Shown here: piece after piece, positions 1-10,787 of the stretch
How the letters are laid out: the number at the start of each line of letters is the position of its first letter
Numbering within the stretch: position 1 is the first letter of the stretch
Source: Reclinomonas americana ATCC 50394
Lineage: Eukaryota; Jakobida; Jakobea; Jakobida
Length of the DNA stretch: 27,097 nt
Assembly: GCA_048213135.1 (NCBI GenBank)
Contig: PS015074.1
Location: forward strand, 96,119 to 123,215
Direction of reading: 5' to 3'
Notes under the pieces: model-generated
The model's database searches: none
The model's input: the letters and a program-made list of their open reading frames with translations, nothing else
Told to the model about the DNA's origin: nothing
Translations under genes and position numbers: made by a program

Positions 1-1813
1 TTACAGCGGCGATCGAGGACGAACGACGACAAGCACGCAAGCAAGCCATTGCACAAACCGAGGACTTTGTGACACGCAATCGACACGAGGCCTCCATTAG
101 CCCCGAGAAACGGCGGTATACACTGGAGGAGCGCGCAGAAATGCAGCGTCGCAAGTTGCTGGAGGTGGACGAGGTGCGCGCGCACGCGGAAGCGCAGGAA
201 CAGGAGCGACTGCGTCGTCAGCTCAGTGCATCACGACGGCGGCACGAGAAAGCGCACGAGGCGGCAATGGCCACGCAGCGGCTGCGGGAACTGCGGCCGT
301 GTATGCGTCAGTGGAGTACCATGGTGCAAGCCGCGATACGCATCCGCTATCTGAGACTGACGTTGCAGGTGCGTGTGCCTGGGATCTCTCGCAGCGGCAC
401 TGCTTTTTGCTTCTTCTTTCTTACTTCTTCCTTGCTTCTTGTGCCACAGCGTCTCCGTGTCATTCGCAAAGTTACCGGAGAGCGCCTTCTTGCATGCCTC
501 ACTCTGCAGCTGCGCTTCTGGCCCATGATCCGCTTGCGACGGCGGGTGCGCTGGCGTCGCGCAATCAACACCATTCGTCGCAACGCCTGGATTGTGCGCA
601 TGGGAGCGCGCATCAAGCGGAAGCAACTCGCCATTCAGTGTGTGCGGGCATTCCTTCTCAACGTGTCGCACATTCGCAAGTTCACTTCGTTGCGTCTCGC
701 TCTTGCTCTCTCGCTCTCTTGTGTCGTTGTGCCGCGCACTCATTTTTCGATGGCTCTCTCTCTCTCTCGCTGCGCAGTGCGGTACGCACGTATCGGGCGG
801 CGGCAAAACGCGTGCAGACGATGATACGGCGCTTCATGCGGGCACGACGCGCGCAAGTGCAAGCCAACGTCATCAAGGTGGTGCGCATTCTTAACACTCT
901 CCACCGCACCTCCAAGCACGGCAAGACGGAGACGGAGTGGTCCGATCTGCAGGTTCCGTCATCCACCCCGTGTACGTGCTGTCGACCACGAGGACTCACT
1001 CGTGACACAGACTCCGTTCCCACATCTGCTCGGCCGCATGCTGTGGACCGAAGAGTCGCTGCAACAATTCCGTGCGCAGCTCGACGAACCGCAGCCGCCA
1101 ACGCACCGCTTCACCAACGCTCTCATCAACGACGTGGTGTCGCGACTCGTGTCCGCCAAGCGGTGGACGCACGCCCGTGTGTTGGTGGAGTACGATCGGC
1201 GGCGCGACTTGTTGGTCAGCAACGAACTGGTGAGTGTCGCCGCAACCAGCTCTTTTGTTTTTTCTCTCCCTTTTCCAGTGGGGGTGGCACACTTTTCTGC
1301 TGTCTTCGTTGCACTCTGAAGCTGTTTTGTCGACGCAACGCCATTGCCGATGTTCTCTGTTACTCCCTTTTCTCTTCCTGCTTCTCTGCTCCCCTTGAAG
1401 TTGCATCACGTATCTTGCAGAGATGTTCTCTGTTTCTTCCTCTTCCACCGTCGTTGTTCTTCCACCTTCCATCCCACTCACGAGCTGTGTCGCAGAGTCG
1501 AATCTTGGCGGAACGGCGGCGCTCGGAGGCCAAGGCCATGCTGTCGGGCGACGACAGATCGTCGTCCACCGTGTCGCTGGGAGAGCGTGACCGGGAGGCG
1601 GCCACGCTCAAGGCCGCACTGAGTTTCAGCATCTCGGCCGCTCTCACGCGACCACGCGTGCAGACGCTGTTCGCGCTGAAGGACTGCGTCGATGTGATCA
1701 ACAGACTAACGAGCATTATCACCGCCGCCGCCCGCCAGCAGAATTTGAATGCGGCGACGGAAGAGCTCCTTGGCGATATTGACTCGGCAACAGCAGCAGC
1801 TGCTGTACCATAG
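1..1813 (+). CDS. 3' part of an unrecognised basic coiled-coil protein with IQ-like motifs
   Basis: I do not recognise this protein. The frame is open from the window edge, so the 5' end is missing. Phase-consistent exons are 3-368, 450-688, 778-952, 1011-1229 and 1496-1813 (stop TAG). Donors are GTGCGT, GTTGCG, GTTCCG and GTGAGT; every acceptor ends in AG. The second exon could instead end at 679 (GTTCAC), which is also in phase. The first visible part is a charged Glu/Arg/Gln coiled coil. It is followed by an Arg/Lys-rich helical stretch with IQ-like segments (AIQCVRAFLLNVSHIRKF, VQTMIRRFMRARRAQ), which in known proteins bind calmodulin or light chains. The C-terminal 100 residues are helical and end in an Ala-rich tail. 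Cytoskeletal or ciliary roles are possible but unproven. It converges on Aquarius with 102 bp between the stops. Confidence 0.6.
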
Positions 1814-1915
1814 GCGTTGTTGTTAATGTATTCGAAAACACAAACACAAAATAAGGAGCAGCACAAACTAGTTTTTCATTTAGTGTGACGCGTGATCCAT
1901 TCTTCGTTGCTCGCA

Positions 1916-3185
1916 TCACTTGTCGACATCCATACCACTGCCGCTGCCGCTGCCACCGTCCAGTCCTGGCGCCGCACCGGCGGCAAACTTTGATTGCGAT
2001 TCCTGATACTGGCGCGCAGCGTCGCCAATGGCCGCCTGCACCAGCTGGCCCATGTGCGTCACGTCACGCACTGTGACCGACGCGCCCTGAGCGCGATCAC
2101 CGCACTGCGTGATGTGGAAGAGCAACAAGTGAGTACGACGCAAGAGAGGCTCAATTATCACACTTGATCCACAACTTGGCGTGACACCGGGGATCTCTCG
2201 TGCGGAAGCAACTGGAGCGTCTTTGGTCGCCCCTCAAAGTGTCGCAGGGCCGGCTGCATCTCAAAGCAGTTGGCGAACAGTGAATGACGTCCAAACACAT
2301 AACTATACACAAAGCACAGGGGAGGGGAGTGAGAGAGGATTGGGATCACACACAAAACTGGCAAGAAGGATCACGCAACAGGCCGAGTCGAGCGCGCGAC
2401 AGTGCCACCACCAGGCGGCGCACATCACGAATGTGACCAAACGCCTTGGTGCGCACCAGCGACAAGAGAATGTCTGCAATACACGATCAGTCACAGTCTG
2501 GCACCGGTAAAAATCACTCGTTCGCGAGACGTAACAGTCACTCTGCTGTCCTTGGTACTTGTCCACGGTGGTGATCTTGGCTGGGGAGCCGAACAACGGA
2601 TTCCACGCGCACCGTCGGCTAATGACGTCGCGAATGAGCTGCTTTTGGCCATTGTACGAGGTGAGAATGGCGATCGAGGAGGCCGGGTAGCTGCAGCAAG
2701 GAGAGCAGTGAGCGAATGGGAAAAAGACCCCAGTGCGTGCGCGTGTGGAAGCACACTCACCCGAGCAGTCGCATGTACATGAACACGGCCACCACATACT
2801 CCGCCTCGCCCAAGTTCTGGTAGAAAAAGGCGTGCGCCTCGCTCTCGCCGCGACCCTGGTAGTCTTGCACGTCGATGAACTGGTACTCGTAGGCGAAGCT
2901 GTGCACCAGTTGACGATCAGTGATTGAAGAGAAGGTACGCCACACACGAGTGCAGAAGCACTAGAATGATTCGGTCACTCAAGAATGCACATTCTCAATG
3001 CCACGACGAATGAAAGGCAGGTGCACTATCGCTCGCTCTATTTGCCTTTCTCGACCACTCCACTCACTCTTCACTCGCAAACGACTGCAGTACTACCTCA
3101 GCTTCTCTCTCTCCCCTTCCCTTGTCCATGCTTCCGCACAAACAAAACTGCTAGATAATGCGCGCGCGCTCTCTCTCTCTCTCTT

Positions 3186-3226
<41 letters not shown>

Positions 3227-6200
3227 TTCCTTCCCTTGTCCTCACATGCAAAACTGCTCGATACTTCGCTCTCTCAGCCTCCATTCTATCCTGTCCGCTC
3301 CCAACTGCGCTTCTCTGTTACTCAGTTTCATACTTCTCATTCGTGCTGTCTCCCTCCCTGTGTGTGTGTCTCTCTCTTTTTCTTCCCTGTGTGCGTCTCT
3401 CTCTCTCTCTCTCTCTGTCTCTCTGTCTCTGTCTCCTGCACCGCACCTTCACTCATCCTTCGCTCTCCAATACAGCCACGCATATTCACGAGAAGCACAC
3501 TTGTCTCTCCATCCCTTTCCTTTCTCTCCCCCAACTCGCTCCTTTCACTGCACAGATTCTCTCACTTATTCCCCCTTCCTCTTCCCCCTTCCCCCTTCCC
3601 CCTTCGCCCCTTTCCCCCCTCTCTCTGACTCACCCCGCATTGGCAGCCGTGAACGCCGGCAAGCGATTGACGTGCGCCAAGTCGGTGAGCTGGTGATACT
3701 TCCAGCGGTACAGCTCGGCCAGCGAGGAGCGCATACGACCCTGGCTGTTGAGCTGAATGTGCGGCACACCGAGGCGGATGAAGCGAGTGAAGAGGCTCTG
3801 GTCAAAGTGGCTGTACTTTTGAATCGACATGTTCTGGATGATGGGCGGCAGCTGGTTGTGATCGCCAATCAGCACCACTCGCTTCAGGCGATTCTTGCCC
3901 AGGTCCTGCGCATTTGCGAAAACAGTCAACACACGTGGAAAAAATGCTGGGGGGTGGGGAGGACCACACGCAACTGGGTTCTGCAGCAGCATGGGGATAA
4001 ACGTCTCAATCTCCAAAATCTGTGCGCTCTCCTCCATGACAATGTTGTCGAACTGGAAGCCCAGCTCCACCAGATCGTGCCGCTTCAGTGCCGCATGCGT
4101 GCACGTCATGGCAATGATGCGTGCTTGCTTGGTCTGCAGGTAGTTGCCGCGGTCCTGGAAGCTACGCAGAATCTCAAAGGCACGGCAGTCCTCCAACTCG
4201 GCAAACCTGTCCGCCAACACAGTGAACACCTTCAGACCAAAATGATGCTTCTTGCCAGCACGCCAGACAGCGCAACATGCGGTCCAGATGCCGGAAGCAG
4301 CCACCGGCGGCCTCCATGTCCTTGGCGTAGTTGCCGACAAACAGATTGGGTGCGTTGGAGAAGAACGCGGCTGCAATGAAGAAAACACAAGGTGAGCAGG
4401 AAGAACGAATGTGGAACACGCCACCCACAGATGTACGCAACTGAACGGGAAGTGCTGCGCCACGGCTGCGTCATCCTTGACTTGCATCCTGCAAAGCGAG
4501 GTGAGGCAACGGCATTGCAGCACGACTTGGGAAGGGAGGAAGAGACGCAACAATTTGGCGTAGAAGCGCTCCTTGCGCTCAGTCACATTCTGTCGATTGT
4601 ACAAGGCCGACGACTCGCACGTCTCGCCATACGAATCCGAGTCGTTGACGGAGCGCGCCAGTCGCTTCACCTCATCCAGCAGCGCAAGACGCCTTGCCTG
4701 TAATTTCGAATGCGTCAGTCGCGGCATTCTCGCACTCCACCACCGTAACAAGGGAGCTGCTCACCAGCATAAAATTGACACGACCCCACTTGCTAAAGTC
4801 CTGATCCAACTCCAGCTCGCCCTCGCCGTGGCCGAGACGCAACAGATGCCTCTCGTTCACATCTACGACGGCGTGTGAGGGGAGGAGATGTCGTTACGCA
4901 TGCAGCATTCATATTCACCTCGCAGAGCAATCTTGGCAAACAAGTCGTTCAGCGCGTGATTCGAGTGCGTGACCAGCAGAGTGCGTTGTCCAGGGAAATT
5001 GTGATAAATGTTGGACACAATCTGCACCGCCACATCAGTCTTGCCTGTACCCGGCGGTCCAACCACCATGGTCAAGCCCGGCTGCATGCCCGACAGAATG
5101 GCCTCCACTGCACACACGTGCGTCAGAGACACACGCACAGCACTTGACAATCGCACACACGCCTCCCATACCTTGCGTCTCAGTGAAGCGCACAGTGTTC
5201 TGTCGTGGTACGTCTTCCGGGTACGGTCCGGGATTGCGCGGATCGTACGGCTCCACCACGACTTCGTCCATGAGCTGATTGACGAACACGATTTAGTTGC
5301 AGCACTTCCCCCCTGTGTGTGTGCGGGGTGCAGTAAAAACTGACCTCACGACCGGCCTCGGCCTCGGCAGACACGCGAGGGAATGTGACGCGGAATGGCG
5401 GCCTGAGCAGCGCAGGGTCTTCGGTGGTGAACGACACGGCGCGTCCGGCGAATGCCTCGCGCACATGCGCCGCGTCTACAAAGGTGTCCTTGAAGTCCAG
5501 CGTGCGAATCACACGGTCTGGCATGTTGTAGTACGAGGCCGCTGCCGCATCACCGTAGCCGAGGAACGTGTCCTGCAGCCACTCGGGGACCACGGTGTGT
5601 GTGGTCATGAGGTCCTTGATCGTCTCCAGCACGGCCTTGAAGTTGTTTTCCTGTTGCCCCACTCTTCACTTGAGCTCCATGCCTTTGGCACATCGCACAT
5701 CACACATACACGCACCTTGGGTTTGCGTCGGAGCACCAGCGACATGCCGCCGTAGATATGATCGGCCATGTCGGCCTCATTGTCCAAGTGATACTGCGCG
5801 GCGTCCATTTGCAAGCGCAGCACACGGCGGTGGCCCTCCAGCTCGGCCACTTGTGTCTCGCCACGGCCCGTGAAGGCGTTGCCGGCGCCGTCGCGAATCT
5901 CAATCACTTCGGCACCACGCACAAACTGCAGACCCGACTGCTCGCGGAACGGCAGCTCCGGATCGACCGGCTGGTCCACTGGCTGCGACGAATTAATGTG
6001 CAGCAGGAACACCACATCGTGCTGCTTGAGATCCTCCCACTCGCGCCGAATGTCCGGTCGAAGCGATGTGAGATCGTAGGCCAGCTGGCCGTACACGTGT
6101 GCCGGTACCTCCTCGCCGACTTTTGACTTGCCCACGTGCGTGATGCTGTGAGGGGAAAGGGAGTGAGCGGGAGAGGGGAGAGGGGAACGGAAGTGAGCGA

Positions 6201-8995
6201 GAGAGGGAGGGAGTGAGGGAGGGAGGGAGGAGGGAGAGTAGGAGAAGGGAGGGAGGGAGAGAGAGAGAGAGGAGGAGACCAACAGAGACGAGCGGCAACA
6301 GTCCTTCATGATACACTACTCTCTCTCTCTCTTCTCTCTCCTCCTCCCTCCCTCCCTCTCTCTCTCTCTCACACACACACAGACTCTCTCTCTTGCCCTT
6401 CACCATCACCCAGTGACTCACCGGAAGCCATTCACCGGCAGCGCCATTCTCGACCAGCCCTTCATCACCTGCGAACCGTCGTCGGCCAGACGCGGCATCA
6501 CCCGACGCAGCGCATCCTCCAAATCCTCACGAATCTCGTATGTGGACTCGAGACGGAACAGATCAAAGTTGCGCAGCAGATAGTCGTGCACGGTGAGGAA
6601 TTGCAGATTGAGCTTCGGGAGAGCGAGGCACGTCTCGCCGTAGTATCGCTGCGTCGGCACCAGATTCTCGTCCCACAACACCTCCTGTGTGCGAGTGCAG
6701 AGAAGAAGGTTCTGTGTCAGGCACGGAGAGACAAAAGACGCGTGCTCCCTCACTCACCTCATCGGGGTACAGCGGCATCGTGCCGACAGTCTCCACCTGC
6801 GACCGTCTTCGTTCGTGCGCCGTGACCAAGATCTCCAGGAGCAACTCGCGCGGTTCGCTGCCACCCGACATGGCCGCGTCGTCACCGCCATCGTCCTGCA
6901 TATTAACGAATGAATCAGCCAACCATTCAGCCAAGTTCTCTCCCCCTCGTCTTCCACCACTCACCATGTCTTCGCTGTCACCCGCCGCCGGCAGCAAGCG
7001 CAACTGCACGCACAATTGGCGCAGACGCTCATCGGAGAGCACTTGCAGGTGCTTGGTGAGGCCGTCACGCGTCTGCACCGACGACAGATTGGCGAGTGCC
7101 AACAAGCGCAGCTCGNNNNNNNNNNNNNNNNNNNNNNNNNNNNNNNNNNNNNNNNNNNNNNNNNNNNNNNNNNNNNNNNNNNNNNNNNNNNNNNNNNNNN
7201 NNNNNNNNNNNNNNNNNNNNNNNNNNNNNNNNNNNNNNNNNNNNNNNNNNNNNNNNNNNNNNNNNNNNNNNNNNNNNNNNNNNNNNNNNNNNNNNNNNNN
7301 NNNNNNNNNNNNNNNNNNNNNNNNNNNNNNNNNNNNNNNNNNNNNNNNNNNNNNNNNNNNNNNNNNNNNNNNNNNNNNNNNNNNNNNNNNNNNNNNNNNN
7401 NNNNNNNNNNNNNNNNNNNNNNNNNNNNNNNNNNNNNNNNNNNNNNNNNNNNNNNNNNNNNNNNNNNNNNNNNNNNNNNNNNNNNNNNNNNNNNNNNNNN
7501 NNNNNNNNNNNNNNNNNNNNNNNNNNNNNNNNNNNNNNNNNNNNNNNNNNNNNNNNNNNNNNNNNNNNNNNNNNNNNNNNNNNNNNNNNNNNNNNNNNNN
7601 NNNNNNNNNNNNNNNNNNNNNNNNNNNNNNNNNNNNNNNNNNNNNNNNNNNNNNNNNNNNNNNNNNNNNNNNNNNNNNNNNNNNNCCGCTCATACACGTG
7701 TGTGTCCTGCACGACGGCCAGCAAGAAGCGGCGGGTCGGCAGCTGCGACAGCAGATCGATCAGCAGCTCCAAGAAGCGCTCGGCAAAAACCACCATCTGC
7801 GGATCCGGACGATTGGCGTCCATGCTGTGGAGGATGGAGACGAACTCCTCGATGCGGCTGCGCAGGTACGTCTGGTGCAGCACGTCGTTGGCGTCGGGAC
7901 CACCTGCCCAACACGATCGTCAGTCAAGCGAATGCGTCGCTCTCCGGTGAAAAAGACACACACCCTTTTGCGCCAGCTGCTTGTTGAGAATACGCCACGG
8001 CCTCTGCAGATCGGGTGTGCGCTGCAACTCCAACTCCAGCCGCCCCGCATGCAACGACTTCCACACCGCCAGCGTGACGAGCGGCAAAAAGTTCTTGCGG
8101 ATGACCTCGTTCTCCAGCGATGCAAAGGCGCGAATCAAAAACACCGTCATAAACGTGCGCTCCTTGATCGACACCACAATCGCTCCCTCTCCCTCCGTGG
8201 ACGACAAGGACGGCAAGCGCAGGAACTGAGCGACAAACGCCGCAAACTTGTGCGCATCGGCAGTGACACATGACCAGGGCGACACGCCCTCGCGATACTT
8301 TTCGTTGATCATGAGTGCGATCGACATGATGTGTTCCAGAGAGGCGGAGCCGTCGGTCGGGTAGTGCGGCCAGAGGAATCTGCGTGTGCGTGAGAGAGTG
8401 AGAGTCAAAGACAAGTGCGACATGGCGCGGAAATGTCGTCGACTTGCAAGAAAGCACGCGTGAAAGAGCATCCAACGGGCGAGAGAGGGAGAGATGGAGA
8501 GGGCGAGTGGAAGGGGCGGAGAGACACAGGGGGTGAAGCATGAGGAAACGGTCGACCACTCAGTGCATGCTGAGAGATAACAACAATCACAAGCAAGCAC
8601 ACTGCACAGTCGCTTGCTTGCCCGCTACAGATGCAACGACCCACACATGCACAGACATGAATGCACACACAAGAAGAAAAGACGAGAGAGCGAGAGAGAG
8701 ACAACACTATCAACACCAAAGTGCCTCACTGCATGACAACCCTGTTCCTCTCTCTCTCTCTCTCCTTTCTCTTCCTTCTCTCTTACACCCACCTCTCCAA
8801 GTACTGACTGACTTCCAGCACCACGAGGCGACTGGGTGCAAAGCGCGGTGCGAGGTGCTCACGATACACAGCATGAATGACTTGCACTGCATCGGCATAC
8901 GACGTCGCCAGTGCCTTGCGCTCATCGCCCCAGTGCGTCGCAGCCAGCACCATCAGCTCATCTTGAGTGAGCTCAGACACCGAAGGCGCTGCCAT
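1916..8995 (-). CDS. AQR: Aquarius (intron-binding protein 160), spliceosomal SF1 helicase
   Basis: Aquarius is the SF1 RNA helicase-like factor that binds introns upstream of the branch point in the spliceosome. Exons in transcript order: 8995-8793, 8379-7964, 7903-7686, gap, 7115-6965, 6895-6758, 6684-6422, 6145-5716, 5650-5345, 5274-5172, 5107-4919, 4862-4765, 4697-4552, 4488-4442, 4370-4277, 4206-3975, 3905-3634, 2898-2761, 2690-2536, 2473-2380, 2302-2164, 2104-1916. All phases agree. Start [15 protein letters not shown]. The helical N-terminal half includes [13 protein letters not shown] and [20 protein letters not shown]. Helicase motifs are Walker A GPPGTGKT near 5040-5060, motif II region [12 protein letters not shown] near 4020, [19 protein letters not shown] across a junction, and [18 protein letters not shown]. 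Motif II reads EESAQ. The C-terminus is Gly/Ser-rich and ends in MDVDK. The gap removes roughly 75 residues relative to the human protein. Confidence 0.97.
2899..3633 (-). other. Aquarius 735-nt intron filled with simple repeats
   Basis: This intron lies between the exons encoding TAANAG and FAYEYQF (donor GTGAGT, acceptor CACAG). It is ten times longer than its neighbours. On the plus strand it is almost wholly pyrimidine, so the transcript is purine-rich. It holds (CT)n runs and a CTGT tetranucleotide array. The Ser/Leu-rich open frames across it on the plus strand are artefacts of the repeats. Confidence 0.9.
3187..3222. repeat. (CTGT)9 microsatellite
   Basis: Nine uninterrupted CTGT units inside the long Aquarius intron, flanked by (CT)n. 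Confidence 0.95.
6146..6421 (-). other. Aquarius 276-nt intron with complementary purine and pyrimidine arms
   Basis: On the plus strand the left half (about 6150-6284) is GAGGG/GA-rich and the right half (about 6319-6370) is CT/CCCT-rich. The arms are largely complementary, with about 35 nt between them. The intron is bounded by GTGAGT and CACAG and joins exons encoding ALPVNGF and ITHVGKSK. Confidence 0.8.
7116..7685. other. Assembly gap (570 N) inside Aquarius
   Basis: Run of N. The flanks are both Aquarius in the same orientation: DTHVYER before it and [19 protein letters not shown] after it in transcript order. The scaffold is therefore joined correctly here and only an internal N-terminal piece is missing. 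Confidence 0.98.
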
Positions 8996-9078
8996 GTGAA
9001 CGACGGAAGTGTGGCCGGCAGAGAGGACGAGAGCAGGACAACTTGTGATCCTGTTCAATTCGTCTCACTCGAGCTTTT
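8996..9078. promoter_or_regulatory. 83-bp divergent spacer between Aquarius and the first small gene
   Basis: The Aquarius ATG (8995, minus) and the ATG of the small gene at 9079 (plus) are only 83 bp apart. This stretch must hold both 5' UTRs and probably a shared bidirectional promoter. No TATA box is evident. This is inferred from position only. Confidence 0.5.
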
Positions 9079-9630
9079 ATGGCGTACGGACCACCGCGAC
9101 CGAGAGTGGGGGAGAGGGAGGGGAACTTGTTCAATGTGAGACAGGAGCCGGAGCTTCTGGAGGAGGTGGGGAATGGTGACATACCACCGGCCGACGGTGA
9201 CCAGCTGAGGCAGGTCTTACGCGAGAGACTCAGAGCAGCTGCGGCCAGGCGGCGTGGTGAACCAGAGAGACAGGAGGCGCCCACCGGCACCGGTGATATT
9301 GAAAGTGCTCGCGAGAGACTCAGAGCAGCCCTGGCCAGGCGACGCGATGAACGTGCGAGACAACAGCAGGAGGCCGTCGACGAGGGACGTCTGAACGGAG
9401 CTGTGGGTGCCGACGTGCCGAGAGGGTACAACGAGCGCCGCGCTCTGCGTCTCGCGGTGGAGTTTGCGCTGGAGATGGAGGCGGTTGGGAGCGAGGTGCA
9501 GCGTCGGCGGTACTTTGCGCAAAAGCTGGAGGAGACAGGAATGGCGGAGCGAGTGTGTGGCAAGTCGCGTGAGGAGCTGCGGAGCTGGCTCAGCGCGCTC
9601 ATCGATGCCGACTACGAGGACGGAGAGTGA
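9079..9630 (+). CDS. Small tandem-family protein A (YGPP/TGMAER family), 183 aa
   Basis: Unrecognised, intronless ORF from ATG to TGA. Residues 2-8 are AYGPPRP, matching the YGPP motif of protein C. The middle is Arg/Glu-rich and contains two copies of a helical unit (LRERLRAAAARRR and ARERLRAALARRR), probably coiled coil. The last 65 residues form the shared module: ERRALRLAVEFALEMEA, then VQRRRYFAQK, then LEETGMAERVCGKSREEL. The same module ends proteins C and D. It is highly charged and has no signal peptide or membrane segment. It is transcribed away from Aquarius across an 83-bp spacer. The nucleotide sequence around the TGMAER block is nearly identical to gene C, pointing to recent duplication or conversion. 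Function is unknown. Confidence 0.72.
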   Translation: MAYGPPRPRVGEREGNLFNVRQEPELLEEVGNGDIPPADGDQLRQVLRERLRAAAARRRGEPERQEAPTGTGDIESARERLRAALARRRDERARQQQEAVDEGRLNGAVGADVPRGYNERRALRLAVEFALEMEAVGSEVQRRRYFAQKLEETGMAERVCGKSREELRSWLSALIDADYEDGE

Positions 9631-9645
9631 CGATCATGCATGTGA

Positions 9646-9658
9646 GAAACTATTAATA
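9646..9658 (+). promoter_or_regulatory. AT-rich 3' motif after gene A
   Basis: Just after the stop lies TGAGAAACTATTAATA. A near copy (TGAGAAATCCTATTAATA) closes gene B at about 10123-10140. It could be a polyadenylation or RNA-processing element, since no AATAAA is present. Only two copies are seen. Confidence 0.35.
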
Positions 9659-9849
9659 CATGAGTGAACAGAACTGCGGGCGATTGGCTGCAGCCACCAC
9701 CACCGCAGCGGCTGCAGCTGGTTGGCCGGAGTGAGCTCAGTCGCCGACAGTGTCGCCATGCGGCGCGGCGAACGACACACGCGCCGGACAACAGCGAGCG
9801 TGTTTGTCGATCGTTTTATCGTTCTTGAGCGAAGACACGCCAAGGAGAC

Positions 9850-10140
9850 ATGGAGCCCGAGTCGAATGTGTCATCGGAGGCGTACTATGCGGCGAGGTAC
9901 GGCAGGCGGCCGTCAGCTCAAGGCCTCATTGTTCGACGACGGGATCGCGATCAACGACGGAGGTTCTTCGACGAGCACGAGTCGAGTGAATACTACTACA
10001 TATACAGCGCCTTGAGGGCGAGGCGAGAGGCAGAGCTCAATGATGCAGACATCGTGCGTGAGAGCATACGTGTGGCTGCTCTGGACGCGCACGATGCAGT
10101 GCAACACGAAGAGAGCGATGGTGTTGAGAAATCCTATTAA
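9850..10140 (+). CDS. Small ORF B within the tandem family cluster, 96 aa
   Basis: Intronless ORF between family members A and C. It begins MEPESNVSSEAYYAARYGRR and is rich in Arg, Glu and Tyr (YYYIYSALRARREAEL). It lacks the TGMAER block, so membership in the family is uncertain. Weak hints are RYGRRP near the start, QRRRFFDEHE resembling the QRRRYFAQK stretch of A and C, and the shared 3' motif TGAGAAA..CTATTAATA. It may be a diverged or truncated member, an independent small gene, or a chance ORF. Its position, ATG context and orientation, matching its neighbours, favour a gene. Confidence 0.48.
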   Translation: MEPESNVSSEAYYAARYGRRPSAQGLIVRRRDRDQRRRFFDEHESSEYYYIYSALRARREAELNDADIVRESIRVAALDAHDAVQHEESDGVEKSY

Positions 10141-10248
10141 TAATACACAACACGATGTAAATAGCTGTACCCGCTGCGATCAGCTGCCTGCGTGCAGCAT
10201 GTAGTGAGGGAGTAGTGTGTTCTGCAGCTCACAACGTCTGCTGGATCC

Positions 10249-10752
10249 ATGTCCTCTCCGTCCGCCAGTTCAATTTATCCATCTCTCTCCACGCCAAGCA
10301 TGTACGGCCCTCCGTCGATGTTCCGCCGCAACGAGATTGCACCGCGTGGTGGCGGTCAAGCAGAGCAGACTCCCGCGCGTCCCGTCCCACAAGCGGAGCC
10401 AATCGCGTGCTACGGACCGCCCTCCATGTTCCACGATGAAGTGCTCGTGGTGCCAGTCCCCGCGCCGCACCACCGCGAGGAGACAACCATGGCCGCGCAC
10501 CTGGGCCTCGACTCCGACACGCCCTCGCTCATCCCCGACGACGTGCGCAGCGAGAGCGATCGCCGCGCGCTGCGTCTCGCCGTCGAGTTCGCCACGGAGA
10601 TGGAGTCGGCCAACGACGCACAACGCCGCCGCTATTACGCGCAAAAGGTCGAGGAGACGGGCATGGCGGAGCGAGTGCGCGGCAAGTCGCGTGACACCCT
10701 GTTAGCCATGCTACGCGAGCTGGTGGCCGCAGAGCGCGAGAAGGAGAAGTGA
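10249..10752 (+). CDS. Small tandem-family protein C (YGPP/TGMAER family), 167 aa
   Basis: Unrecognised intronless ORF. The Pro/Ser-rich N-terminal part carries two copies of YGPPSMF (about residues 19-25 and 55-61), spaced by a Pro/Gln/Ala linker. After a variable acidic segment comes the shared C-terminal module: DRRALRLAVEFATEMES, AQRRRYYAQK, VEETGMAERVRGKSRDTL, ending in a charged helix. The module is about 70% identical to that of A by eye. The doubled motif suggests a short linear binding motif joined to a small helical domain. It is followed after only 35 bp by gene D, which suggests a shared transcript or extremely compact promoters. Confidence 0.72.
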   Translation: MSSPSASSIYPSLSTPSMYGPPSMFRRNEIAPRGGGQAEQTPARPVPQAEPIACYGPPSMFHDEVLVVPVPAPHHREETTMAAHLGLDSDTPSLIPDDVRSESDRRALRLAVEFATEMESANDAQRRRYYAQKVEETGMAERVRGKSRDTLLAMLRELVAAEREKEK

Positions 10753-10787
10753 ACGCGCGTGCAGTTCACAGTCTGATCAGTCGTATC

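Noticed and set aside
3187-3222. Possible CRISPR-like or minisatellite array
   Set aside because: A plain tetranucleotide microsatellite with no spacers.
2998-3696. Ser/Leu-rich open frames on the plus strand
   Set aside because: Produced by CT and CTGT repeats inside an Aquarius intron.
4371-4551. GTTGCG introns as introner (transposon-like) copies
   Set aside because: Beyond the donor hexamer and the acceptor the introns share no alignable sequence and there are no target duplications.
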